From the NCBI RefSeq assembly GCF_910592395.1, contig NC_088312.1, positions 11,594,001 through 11,658,000 on the forward strand: a stretch of 64,000 nucleotides of DNA, in the 5' to 3' direction. Source of the stretch: Lineus longissimus (Eukaryota; Nemertea; Pilidiophora; Heteronemertea; Lineidae). A program made the position numbers and the translations under genes. Each line of letters opens with the position of its first letter. Position 1 is the first letter of the stretch. The notes under the pieces are model-generated. The model ran no database searches, was not told the origin of the DNA, and was given only the letters and a program-made list of their open reading frames with translations. Positions 46,683 through 57,860 of the stretch are shown here, piece after piece.

Positions 46683-47368
46683 CAAAATTAGCGATGGTTT
46701 CAAAACAGTCTCCCAGACATGGGGCAATCTCTTCATTATCATAATGGGATTTGGAGGCATGTTTACAGATTTTACAAGTTCGAGACCTGTAGGACCTAAA
46801 ACTCGCATAGATCCCCATAGAGCCCCTCTATTTGTCGAGTTAGCGCCCCTGTAAAATCATGCATTTTCGGACACTAGAACGAAATCTTCCTGCGGATATC
46901 GCGGTTTCGGTGATGATTTAAGGAGAAATTGACTGTTCTTAGAGTTGTATGGGACAGAAATGAGTTCATACTTCATGAATACATGAATATATTATGATAT
47001 GGGTGGGCTTCTAAGTCAAAACAATAACAAACTCAACTGCATCTCTACCGTGTATCGCGTAGTGCATTGCCTAGTGTATTTCGTAGTGTATTTTAGCGGA
47101 GACATTATTTCCACACTTTGGCCACGTCTTTTTTATTCGTGGAAGTTAATCTGCTCTGTAAATTTTATTTTACACAGGAAGAATCCATACAAGGTATTGC
47201 AATATTTCATGTCTATTGGTGTATTTGTGTACAGGAGCGCACCAGACAGTGAGACGTGGAGATGTGTTTAGTGCTGGTGCTGTCAGTAGACTGAATCTGA
47301 TTGGCCATAGCGATCAGTAATATGGGTCGTGATCACGTGATGTGACGTCACCGCGGTATCCTCCTTGG
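46683..47368. repeat. Segmental direct repeat, copy 2
   Basis: Partner of 23-696, the same orientation, 46.66 kb apart. It differs by scattered substitutions and small indels, such as an extra CCCCATAGAG near 46815 and loss of some short words. Confidence 0.85.
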
Positions 47369-48048
47369 CTGATGGGTGATGTTCTGAGTTGTGTTCAAAC
47401 TATTGGAAACTTCGGAAATTAGTTCTATTAGTTCTACTATTCTGCAGGAGTATATTATAGCCATTGATGTTGACAGCTAAAAGCACGAAAACTTTGTTTA
47501 TTTATGAAACTGTATCGAGTGTTATCGAATCGAATGGATGTGTCGATCGTCGGGGCGGATTGATATGTGGTTGTGTGTCCAAGGCGATTAGGTCATTCAG
47601 TTAGTTTGAGAAAGATCATGATCATGAAGATGCGTGTTGTGTTATCATAAAACCGGAAAATAATTTGAAGTTATTAGTGGTGTTGTCATTGCCATTTTTT
47701 GCATGGAATGATAGTTCGAGAGCTCTCATCGACGTATTCAGCATTGACGGAAAGTAGGTCCGGATTTGGCAAACACTGTACAATCACTTTCCATCTTGAC
47801 GTCTTGTAAATCTAATAATCTTTGCCAAATCAGTGATTCTTAGATAATTTACTCCATGATTGCAATCAGCCTTTGTTAAATTCCAATCACCTGCAGGTCA
47901 GGTCAATCTTTTAACAATAAATAAAATAGGTCGCGGTGTGTAAGTTCAATTTAGATACGCTGGGATTTAACAATAAACAGAAGGCCCTTTGGTGCAATAT
48001 CCATACTCTGTTATATTCAAATCGCCCATTTAATTACGTCACGCTAGA
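47369..48048. other. Non-coding stretch
   Basis: No gene or repeat structure is recognised. It may include the upstream part of the gypsy LTR that continues at 48049. Confidence 0.4.
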
Positions 48049-48694
48049 TGTGAGGTGTTACATAACAAGGTGGTCTATGTAATCGGACCAGTCTTTTGTC
48101 TACCTAAATTCGTTGTTATTTATTCAACAAGAGTCTTTCAATGGTATCGATAATCTCACAATGGGCGACGAGGATTGTAAGAATATAATTCGCATTCTTG
48201 ACCAAGAAATACGGTAAAAGAGAACCCAAAACCACCACTCTAGTCGAAAGTGCCCGTCCCGACCGAAAAAGATCGAAAAATGGCCGATTCTATACATGCA
48301 TTGCCTACGTACGCTGCATTTGACGTGCACGGCGAGCCCACGTCTGCACGAGAACGTTGGAAAAAGTACGTTGTGAGGTGTTACATAACAAGGTGGTCTA
48401 TGTAATCGGACCAGTCTTTTGTCTACCTAAATTCGTTGTTATTTATTTAACAAGAGTCTTTCAATGGTATCGATAATCTCACAATGGGCGACGAGGATTG
48501 TAAGAATATAATTCGCATTCTTGACCAAGAAATACGGTAAAAGAGAACCCAAAACCACCACTCTAGTCGAAAGTGCCCGTCCCGACCGAAAAAGATCGAA
48601 AAATGGCCGATTCTATACATGCATTGCCTACGTACGCTGCATTTGACGTGCACGGCGAGCCCACGTCTGCACGAGAACGTTGGAAAAAGTACGT
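48049..48694 (+). repeat. 323-bp tandem duplication covering gypsy LTR end, primer site and gag start
   Basis: Positions 48049-48371 and 48372-48694 are practically identical. Each holds the end of an LTR (...GATAATCTCACA), a primer-binding site (ATGGGCGACGAGG, starting at 48161 and 48484) and the first about 90 bp of gag from ATGGCCGATTC. Such a duplication fits unequal exchange or a strand-transfer error. Confidence 0.85.
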
Positions 48695-49357
48695 TGAGAG
48701 AACTTAGTCGTGGCCCTAAGCATCAATACGGCAGGAAGAAAAACGTGCCTTACTGCTGCACTATGTAGGTCCAGACGTTTATGACATTTTTGATGCGATA
48801 CCTGTAGCTGATAAAAGCGATGCCAATGACTATGCAAAAGGCAAAGAAGCCCTCACTGCTTATTTTGCGCCTAAGACGAATATCGAATACGAGATCTACA
48901 CATTTAGGCGTGCCAAGCAGCAATCGGGAGAAAAGATGATTTTCATACACTTTCGCCAACCTGTGGTTTCCCAGGGGATCGCCTCAACGAAGAACTAAAA
49001 TCGCACATCATACAAAACTGTCTCTTAACCCGTCTGAGAAGAAGAGCCTTATGCTTACGCGACGCAGACATGACGCTTAAGGGTCTCCTCGACTTAGGCC
49101 GTACATTCGAAATCTCTGAAAAACAAGCTGTTGCAGTGTTGGAATGGAACAAACCCCCACACCAGCAGCGGAATCTGCCAACTTCATTCAAAAACGTAAC
49201 AATAATTCAAATCGGGGAAGTGGTCGTGGCGGATCGTTTAGTCGCAAACCCAAGCATCCATCACAATCTACTCCGTTGCTATCGAACTACAAGTCGCAAT
49301 CAGTCTACAAGCCTAAACCAAAATATTGCTGGTTTTGTGGTGGTGAATTCCCTCACC
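48603..49357 (+). pseudogene. Ty3/gypsy gag fragment
   Basis: From the ATG at 48603 the frame (residues like ARERWKKYVER) breaks, then resumes as LLHYVGPDVYDIFDAIP, DYAKGKEALTAYFAPK, FRRAKQQSGE, LNEELKSHIIQNC and LKGLLDLGRTFEISEKQA. This pattern is characteristic of gypsy gag capsid and is distributed over three frames. It ends with CWFCGGEFPHHPHDH, a damaged zinc knuckle. No pol follows because the element is cut off by an inverted LTR piece. Confidence 0.85.
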
Positions 49358-49369
49358 ATCCTCACGACC

Positions 49370-49449
49370 ACTTCTTGGTCGAGAATTCGAATTTTATTCT
49401 CACCACCCTCGTCGCCATTGTGAGATTGTTGATATCATTGAAAGACTCT
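49370..49449 (-). repeat. Inverted fragment of the gypsy LTR/primer-site region
   Basis: The reverse complement (AACAAGAGTCTTTCAATG ... GGCGACGAGG ... CTCGACCAAGAAG) matches 48127-48208 with about 85-90% identity. The right edge adjoins the target duplication of the next element. Confidence 0.8.
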
Positions 49450-49458
49450 TGTTAAATG

Positions 49459-50452
49459 GGGTAGTTGTAAAACAAGAAACACAGAAACGAAACAGAAACA
49501 CAGAAACGCAGAAACGAAACGCAGAAACGAAAATCAAACGGGTTTTCATAAAAGTTGGAATCAAGCGGCACGCCGATACTTTCCTTGCCCAATCCGTTGT
49601 TATTGTCGTTTAAAAGTAAAATCTGAGGTTGGTGGGTTGCGGCCAGCCGGAATGCAATAGAGTTGTTGAGGGGATACATGGAGCAACTTGGGGGGGGGGA
49701 GGGGGCGGCACGATATGGGTGAAGTCTTTTGAGGTGGTGGTGTAGTACTTTGGTAGGTTCGATTCGGTTCCTACAGCATGTTATTTTAAATGAAGGTGCA
49801 GTGCAACATCTTGCCTTGTAGTGTTCAATTTACATGAAGTACCAGGATCATCCTACAAATCCCGTCTGATGCAGCACTAAATGCAAGGTACGGTACCAGT
49901 ACATGGGTGAATCATTTCGACGTTATGTGAGACGTGAGAGACCAATTTTGGCGACTAGAATAGAGTAAAGTGGGGGGGGGGGGGGGCGGGCACTAGACTT
50001 GGACTTGGAGTAACTCAATCTTGCCTGCCCAGCTGCTGCCTTTAAATAGTCCCTTTAAATATCTGTTTATGTTAATGAGGTTGCAGTAGGGAAGTTCAGC
50101 CTAGTGTCGTGCACAGGCCATGGAATGTACAAAAGAACAGGACTCGCTATTCGAAGGACTATTTTCTATTTACGCCGTGTAGTACATACATGTAGTGTAT
50201 TGGCACGATCAAGGCCGGATGCTGCCAATCTGCGCACACGTTGATGAGGCTAAAAGGGGTATTGGGAAATGAGCATTCCTCCTTCCATTCCGACTGAATA
50301 CCAGTTTTAGTTACACCAGCGTTCGCGACCACAACCATGGCAACAAGATGGAGTCTGCAGACCAGAATTCGCCACAAGACTGGTTTCTGCGTTTCGTTTC
50401 TGTGTTTCTGTGTTTCTGTTTCGTTTCTGTGTTTCTTGTTTTACAACTACCC
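49459..50452. mobile_element. 994-bp MULE-like element with tandem-repeat TIRs
   Basis: It is flanked by perfect 9-bp duplications TGTTAAATG (49450-49458 and 50453-50461). The TIRs start GGGTAGTTGTAAAACAAGAA and are about 75-80 bp long, made of AGAAAC(A/G)C-type tandem units. The 9-bp TSD and tandem TIRs match the autonomous MULE at 31333. The interior has a poly-G tract at about 49974-49987 and only short ORFs, so it is non-autonomous. Confidence 0.88.
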
Positions 50453-50461
50453 TGTTAAATG

Positions 50462-51114
50462 TATAGGTCTCACTAGCCGGTGCGGAGGCCAGGCCTACCT
50501 GCCTCCAAAAATGACGCGACGTCATTTCATGCATATCCCTGTTCCAGCGGCTGTAGATTTTGCCGAAGTGGGTCTCTCATGTTGCATAATGTACAACAAA
50601 TTACATGAACCTTAGATTGATCGAGGGTGGGGGATTAACCTTTCCTCCTTATGAAACAACATTGCATGGTTTTGTAAGTGTCACCGACGGCACGTGGAGG
50701 TGACGGGTCCAAGGACGGTTCGTTGTGCCGGTCACGTTGCCATTTTAGAAAGACAATGCTTTTGAGCGGCGTTGCATAAAAGGTTATGCAAGGCTGTTCA
50801 CGGTTGTCGAAAGGGGAGCCTGGAACACGACGTCGCGCCTCTTCATTTAGAATCAAAATCATGTAATGTTGTCACTTTGATCACTCTGGTTCGTAACTTT
50901 TATAATTTCTTTTATAACTAATCGAACTAAAGTCCATCAAAATTTACTTTAAAAGGAGAGACTTCCTTCTTTGCTATTAGACCTCGCAATCATCTTAAAG
51001 GTAGGAATAAAATCTGATTTACGGCATTTTCCATTTTCGGTTGTATGTTTACAAGTGATGCTGGTAACCTTACTTAAGGCCCAGACATCAAGATTTATCC
51101 TTTGGCGAGGCTAA
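50462..51114. other. Non-coding stretch
   Basis: No gene is recognised. The right end approaches the truncated edge of the plus-strand BEL relic. Confidence 0.4.
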
Positions 51115-51138
51115 GTTCAGGATACTATAGCACTGGTA

Positions 51139-51480
51139 TTGCAATTCATCAAGAGCACAGATCGCCGATTCCACACCTTCGTAGCGAACAGAGTGGCTAC
51201 GATTCAACGCTCTACCTCTCCCAACCAGTGGCGATGTGTAAACACGAGGGACAACCCCGCGGATGATGCGTCGAGAGGACTCTCTGCTGGTGAACTGGTA
51301 GGAGCTACGCGATGGATACGGGGACCAGAATTTTTATGGTCTAAGGAGGGAGACTGGCCTGTCCAGCCTATTGTGACGATATTTAGAGTCCTTGCACTTG
51401 TATTGGACTATCCAGAGAAACCGCCTTCACATTCTGTAGCTAAACAAGATATTCTCTTGAAAAGCGCCAGAGCATTTTAA
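51139..51480 (+). pseudogene. BEL RNase H C-terminal fragment
   Basis: FIKSTDRRFHTFVANRV, NTRDNPADDASRGL, RGPEFLW and KEGDWP match the RNase H to integrase linker of Pao elements. The upstream portion of RNase H is missing. Confidence 0.85.
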
Positions 51481-51719
51481 TTGACTTCACCCTTGACCTT
51501 ATAGTATGGTAAGATTCTTTTATATCAACTATTGTTGATAATTTCTTGTGCACCTTATTTTGTAATGTTTCAGTGTCTGTTGTAGATAAGAAGTTAGAGT
51601 GACGTGGATAATAAATAATGTAAATATATATCTCAGTTGGTTTAGTGTTTGGGTTCGAGTTCAGAGTTGCAACGTTTATATGGTGACAAATACATAAAGC
51701 CCTTTTACCGCTACACTAT
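51481..51719. other. Insert or diverged spacer within the BEL relic
   Basis: The polyprotein homology stops at 51480 and resumes with EDLPREDPEEKAK near 51723. The 240 bp between are AT-rich and non-coding, with no visible TIR, and probably represent a small insertion. Confidence 0.4.
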
Positions 51720-52928
51720 GCAAGAAGACTTACCAAGAGAAGACCCGGAAGAGAAGGCAAAAACCACTGTCTTCGCGACTGCTGCTGCACCAAGTGGTTA
51801 AGATCGATGTTCATCATGGCATCGTCCCAAGAGAGCTGTGAGTTGGATTTTCAGGCTTAAGTCCCTCCTCCTTCAAAAGGTGCGCCGATCCAATGAAGAA
51901 ATCCAGTTCACCAAACGTCTCTCAGTCCAGGAGTTAAAACAGGCTGAAGTTGAGTTTGTCAAATATGTACAGGGGACACGTTTTGCTGAAGATATCAAGA
52001 CGCTTAGGGCGGGTAAAGCCCTGGAGAAATCAAGCAAGTTGTATTTGCTAGATCCAGTGATGAACCAGGTTGGAGTCATGTGCGTTGGCGGTCGTCTTAG
52101 ATATGCACCAATACCAGAGGAAGCCAAGCATCAGATGTTGTTACCAAGGGTACATCCAGTCACAGTGGTAATCATTCAGTTCTGCCATGAGGTCTCAAGC
52201 CACTCGGGAAGGGACTACCTTCTGTCACTGATCCGACAGAAATTTTGGATAATCAAAGGAAAACAAGCAGTTTCCCAATTTCGAAGTTACTGTTTCCTGT
52301 GCAGGAGATTGACGGCGCCATTGCGGAACCCTAGGATGGCAGACTTACCCCAGGATCGTGTCAGCCCGGACAAGCCGCCATGGACGGACCTACGTAGGGG
52401 TGGACTGTTTTGGTCCATTCACAGTCTAGAATGGCCGTAGTACTCAAAAAAGTATGGGTGCATCTTCACGCTATGCAAAGATTCATCGCTCGCCATGGAC
52501 AGCCAGAAAAAATAAGATCAGACAACGGAACAAATTTCTTTGGCGGGGAAGCTGAGCTTCGTCGAGCAGTAAAAGATTGGAATCAGCATCAGATCGAGAT
52601 GTTCCTGCAACAACGTGAAACTGAATGGCAGTTCAACACACCCACAGCCTCCCGCATGGGGGGTGTGTGGGAAAGGCAGATCCGCTCCGTCAGAAATGTT
52701 CTCAGGTCCGTCATAACCGAGCAGATAGTCACCGATGAGCAGCTTAATACGATATTCTGCTTGGTTGAAGCTCTCATCAATGGCCAACCTCTCACGCCAT
52801 TGTCCAACGACCCCAGAGATCTAGAAGCCATCACGCCAAATCATCTGCTCCTGCTTAGCTCAGGTCAGTCTTTACCCCCTGGTAGGTTCGTAAAGGAAGA
52901 CACGTGCAGACGACGTTGGAGGCATGTA
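51720..52928 (+). pseudogene. BEL integrase, frameshifted and internally deleted
   Basis: The HHCC region (FCHEVSSHSGRDYLLSLIRQ, YCFLCRRL) and MADLPQDRVSPDKPPW are in frame up to 52440. The catalytic-core start (GVDCFGPF equivalent) is in another frame near 52395. About 50 residues of the core are missing before RFIARHGQPEKIRSDNGTNF, and GGVWERQI carries the third acidic residue. It stops at CRRRWRHV where the LINE is inserted. Confidence 0.88.
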
Positions 52929-55900
52929 TGAATGAATGAATGAAATTATCTTTTGTATAGCGCCTTTCCCACTGAATACAATGTTCAAAAGCGCTCACAC
53001 TCCAAAATGCTCGCGGAAGAGGAAAGTTTTCAAGTTTTTTTGGAAGGTGATGGAGTCAGTTTCTTTCCTCAGGTCATGGCCTAGTGAGTTCCACATTCGA
53101 GGGGCATGTACTTAGAATGCCCTTGCCCCGAATGTTACCAGCCGGAATGGACGCTCGATAAGAAGATGCTGTGCCTCAGAATCTCACGATCCCAATGTTG
53201 CGGAGGTGGAAGGAGGCTGAACTAACAACACTCCTGACGTGAGCATCCATAGACAAGGCAGAGTCGAATAGAACGCCAAGATTTCGTATTGGCACTTTTG
53301 ACAGTTTAATGACGTTTCCAGCGACATTAATGGACTGTAAGTCCAATTTCTGAAGCGACTGACGCGTACCAAACAATGATGCTTCTGTCTTGTCAGGGTT
53401 TCCCTTAAGGAAATTGTCGTGGAACCACTCATGGATTGCAGTCAACCTTTCCTCTAGCACAGAACACTGACTTTGGATATTAGCCTTTATAAGCACATGG
53501 AGAACCATACAGACTTGTTTATCGTCTGCAAAGCCATGTCGTCGGGCAGGGCTCTTTTTTAGGAGCTCTCCAAGCGGGAGAATGTAAATTAGGAACAGTA
53601 ACGGCCCGAGAACAGACCCCTGCGGAACACCATAACGAAGCACCTTTGCTGCTGATTTGCTGCCATTAATCACCACATGTTGGACCCGTCCAGATAGAAA
53701 CGATCGAAACCATTCCAATGCTGTTTCTTGAATTCCAAGAAGATCACGCATCCTGGCGAGTAATATTTCATGGTCGACCGTGTCAAACCCCTGCGAAATT
53801 CGACTGGAAATTGTCGGCAAAAGCCGGCAATTTCCACCTAATTCCAAACTATTTTTTCTTGCCAGGAGGCTGGAATTAGCTGGAAATTCCAGAAAATGTC
53901 AGGGCTGGAGTTTGGCGGTATTTTGGTAAATGGCAGTGCCAGAAAATGCCAGCTCTGGAAAAAGCTGGCATAACCTGGCATTAGCTGGAACCTAATTTCC
54001 AGAGCTGGAATTAGGTGGAAAAATCTTGACCCAGGCCTTCCAGCTGATTACCAATGTCAGGGCTGTCATTTATTGGAAATAGCTGGCATTAGTTGACATT
54101 AGCTGGGAATTACAAATTCAGCATGCAACGAGGAATGTCAGGGCTGTCATTTATTGGAAAAAGCTGGCATTAGTTGACATTAGCTGGAAATTTAATATGG
54201 AGTATGTGACCTGCTCTACGTTTGAATCGATCAGAGCACTGCACACTAATAAACAGGCGTTTTTTTGTCACTCAACAGTGACTATGATTAGAATCGTTGT
54301 GATATGCAACAAGAAGATCTCTTGTCGTGGAGTAAAACCAATAATCGCTTAGTTTTGACTTTGCTGATTGCAATCTTGTCACACGCACCTGCGATTATCA
54401 CCACAGACAGGCAATTTTTCACATGCAAACATGATTGCATGTTGATTTTGCTTAATCCCAGGCCGTGCGATTTCCAATTCTAATTCAATTTTGATGGCAT
54501 CTGCAATTATAACTGCAAACAAGCAATTTCTGTCACACAGAAATATGATTAAAGGTTGCAGGTTGATTTTGCTTCCAACAGAGGTTGCTAGGATGACCAG
54601 TTCTTGTTGCGGGCACCTGAAATTATCTATGCAAGTGATTTATGTCACTTGCAAACATGATTGCTGTGGCATTATCAAGTTTTGAGCATATGCCACTGAC
54701 CTAATCCCTTAGTTTTCTGACACAATCTTGTCACACTGTTATAATGTAAATATAATTCTTGGTGTGTGTTGACCATGGACTTACACGAGCATAAGAGGCC
54801 CTATCATATAAAACGTAAGATTATTGCTTCACTGAGGCTCCTTGCAGACACCTCTGCCAGGCGGACACTTCCCCATTGCAGATGGTTTAAGTTGCCACAT
54901 GACCTGGGTTGGAGTGCTCGTCAATGCCGACTGGCGTCGTCAGGGCTCAATGCCCATGCTGGAGACAGCACGTCATTTACATCATAGCTAATTGTGATCA
55001 GTTGATACGATGACGTCATTGACAATCACTGACAGGAAAATTTTGCCTCTCGTTTAATAATATAGATAGTGCAAAGTATTCACATTGTAATATTAGGCTC
55101 GTAAGTTTGAGGATCATGAATTGACCAGATTGGTGTGAATTGCCCCAGGGCCCAATGGAACATATGTGTACCAATGTTAAGTCCAGACTTTACGAAACGT
55201 GCCGCGCTAACAATACGGCCGCCACCGACGATGGACGCCACATCATCGCATGAGGCTCACAAGGTGAGCCAAATAAAAAAGAGGTGCCGTTTTAACTGGA
55301 TACCGTGACATCAACATGATGTTAACCACACATAGCACACTCTGTCACTTTGATGTCTGGAGGGCAGGGTTACAGACGGGGACTGACGTCCAAAATGGAT
55401 GTCCAAATAACATCACTGCACGACCTTGAAAAGAATGATGGAGCAAGCCGACTGTTGATTGACTCCATCACTTACATGAGTCATGAGCTGTGGACATCTC
55501 CCATGCAAAATCTTACAGTTATGATACCGTCCGGGTCTACGATCATGCATACAATAATACTGAATACAGGCTTACAGCATATACACTGATTCAGGCTTCT
55601 TCATATGCTAAAAAAACAACCTCAAGGCCTGTCCAGATTACCCTTTTTGCATTCATTTGAATCCTTATGTGTTCCAATTCAATTTGTGTAAACTTTGGAT
55701 ATCTTGATATCGAATTCGGGGTAAAAATCAAGAAATAAGAAGAGCTCCCACATGATTTCTTTGTTTGACTTGAAAATTCAAACCTACTGGTTCCTGTCTG
55801 AGGTGTAATGCATCATGGGATAGGTCAGGTGATAAGACCACATGATAGAATTGCATAACATAATAGCAATTTGCATAATGCCAGCAAATGCCAGCTTTTT

Positions 55901-56681
55901 CCAACAATTGTCAGAAACATCGAATTTGAAATTTCCAGCTAATTCCAGCTCTGGCAATCTCATAGTAAAGTGACAGAGATTTCCAGCGCTGGAACTTTTA
56001 CGAAAAGTAAAGTTCCAGAAAATGCCAAGAATTTCCACCCCATGGATAAAGTTCCAGTTTTTGTCAGCTTTTGCCAGCTATAACTTTTCGATGAAACTCT
56101 CTAAATTCAAAGTGTCAGCTTATTCCAGCCAAGAGCTGGAAATTCCAGCTATTTCCAACAAAATCCACCTGAGGTAAAATTCATTTCGCAGGGGAAGGCC
56201 ACGCTGACATCCAACAAGACTAGTATGGCGGCACCATTATCGTCGACCATACAACGAATGTCGTTCTGTATGCGAAGTAGAGCGGTCTCGGTACTGTGAC
56301 CCACCTTGTACGCAGATTAAAAGACGTCATGGTGGTTATGAGAGATCATATAAGCATTGATGCGCGCAGCAACAACCTTTTCCAAGACCTTGGAGATGAA
56401 CGAGAAGTTGCTCACTGGTCTGTAATTCTTTAAGACCTCGGGGTCGAGACTCGTCATCTTGATCAAGGGTGTCACCAATGCTTGCTTCATTATGTCTGGG
56501 ACTGTTCCTTCCTCCATTGATATGTTCACAATTAACTTGATAATCGGTAATATGGCCGCAATGGACGATTTGAGTAACCAAGTGGGTATGGGGTCAAGTT
56601 TGCTGGACTTCGTTGGTGAGCGGTTGATGACCTTCATCAGTTCCACATCGTTGACAGGCTGGAGCATATCCATAGAACGGT
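52929..56681 (-). mobile_element. 5'-truncated CR1/L2-like LINE inserted in the BEL integrase
   Basis: ATGTA is duplicated at 52924-52928 and 56682-56686. The minus-strand element starts within reverse transcriptase (PVNDVELMKVI) and ends in a 3' UTR with GGCGCTATACAAAAG and a TTCATTCATTCA tail, typical of CR1/L2 clades. It is split by the element at 53788-56194; without that, it is about 1.35 kb. Confidence 0.9.
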
Positions 56682-56697
56682 ATGTACGATATGTCAC
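53176..56697 (-). pseudogene. LINE reverse transcriptase, split by an insertion
   Basis: The N-terminal half (56697-56317) has KLDPIPTWLLKSS, VTPLIKM and LKNYRPVSNFSFISKVLEK. One in-frame stop follows, then AYKVGHSTETALLRIQNDI, ILVLLDVSVAF. The C-terminal half (53787-53176) continues FDTVDHEILLARM, YGVPQGSVLGPLLFLIY and the catalytic FADD, then helices ending at RF*. Joined at the insertion the protein is continuous, which dates the insertion after the LINE. Confidence 0.92.
53788..56194. mobile_element. 2.4-kb non-autonomous TIR element with AGCTGG/CCAGCT subterminal arrays
   Basis: It interrupts the LINE exactly between AF and DTVDH codons. The ends CCCCTGCGAAAT are a 12-bp inverted repeat. 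The flanking AA may be a 2-bp duplication. The first about 400 bp has eight or more AGCTGG words (as TTAGCTGGAA, AAGCTGGCA). The last about 300 bp has the same words inverted (TTCCAGCT, TGCCAGCT), interspersed with TGTCAG / CTGGAAAT variants. No transposase ORF is present. It resembles dense subterminal binding-site arrays but I do not know the family. Confidence 0.75.
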
Positions 56698-56979
56698 AGA
56701 TTTGTTTTGGACAAGATGGAAAAGGGGATACTGCAGCTACGTCAGAAATGGCTGCAGCAGGAGGACAAATTGGAAGTCGGTGATCTCGTCTTGTTGAGGG
56801 ATGATACTTCTAGGAATCTGTGGCCACTAGGTCGATTGGTCGAAATCTCCCAGGAAAAGATGGCTGTGTACGTTCAGTTCGAGTTAAAACGAAAGCGACA
56901 ACACTTACGAGGCCAGTTTTTAAGCTATGGAATCGGTTCGGTAATCGGCCTGCGGCCATGGCAATCTTTCGAATTCTGA
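56682..56979 (+). pseudogene. BEL DUF5641 C-terminal fragment
   Basis: RYVTDLFWTRWKRGY, QKWLQQEDKLEVGDLVLLRDD and RNLWPLGRLVEI continue the polyprotein interrupted at 52928, with a frameshift around 56735. The end of pol lies near 56940-56979. Confidence 0.85.
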
Positions 56980-57860
56980 AGCATTATTCTACATGGATAG
57001 TACATCGTGATTGTGCTGATAAAGTGAAATTTGAGTGTTTCCAAATATGGGAGTTCTGCACTGCAATGGCATTTTTTGTCACCTCTTTTTTTGGTGTATC
57101 AAATTGACCCTGGTGAGTCTTGTGAGATTTCACACCTTTTCTTGCATTATGCATTGACTTGTGAACTGTGCCATGACTTGCAGTCTCCTGGTACCGTCTG
57201 GAAGTGCTTAAGCCCTTGAGCTTTATAATCAAAAATCGACAGGAGTGTAGGCGGATCGCTGCTCCTGTCTCTTGTGTTTGTGACAATTAACGCAAGTAAA
57301 TTATTCATCCGTGTAACATAAAGACTCGACTAATCAGGATACTAATCAAGCTTTGAATAACAGGATGCTACGTTGTGAACTTCTACGTTTCCAAGACATG
57401 CAAGCGGAAGACCTTCGGTTGTGTTGTCCTTATGGATTATTGAGCTTGTGCATAAGCCGTGCACTTTTTAAGATTGTGTGTTTTTATAAATAATTTGTGA
57501 TAATTATCTCAGGGATTTGGTAGCTATTTATGTGTCCATTTTTTTCTCGTCTTCATTGATATGTGTTTTTCATCAAAAAAAAGTCTTGATAAGGCTACTT
57601 TTTACCCTGTGCATCTGTCCCCGAGCTGGTTTGATCAAACAATTTTCAGTATTTGTTGATTTTAGGACAATGTGGGATGATTTTCTCAGTGCGCTTTAGT
57701 TATCACTGAGTCTGATTTGTCTCAGGTGGACACTTACCGTATGTTTAGAGGCTGCAGTTGCAGTTTGCCTTTTGGACTGTTAATTAGTTTATCGTTTTGG
57801 TAGTTGATTTAAAGGTAAATCCTCGCTCTTCCTTTGGTGCTCGTATTTAAGGGGCCGGGG
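56980..57860 (+). other. BEL 3' untranslated region / unassigned
   Basis: No ORF is credible. It ends with a purine-rich AAGGGGCCGGGG tract next to the putative LTR. Confidence 0.4.

Noticed and set aside
48124-48653. Two identical 68-codon minus-strand ORFs
   Set aside because: They are antisense by-products of the 323-bp tandem duplication in a gypsy leader region.
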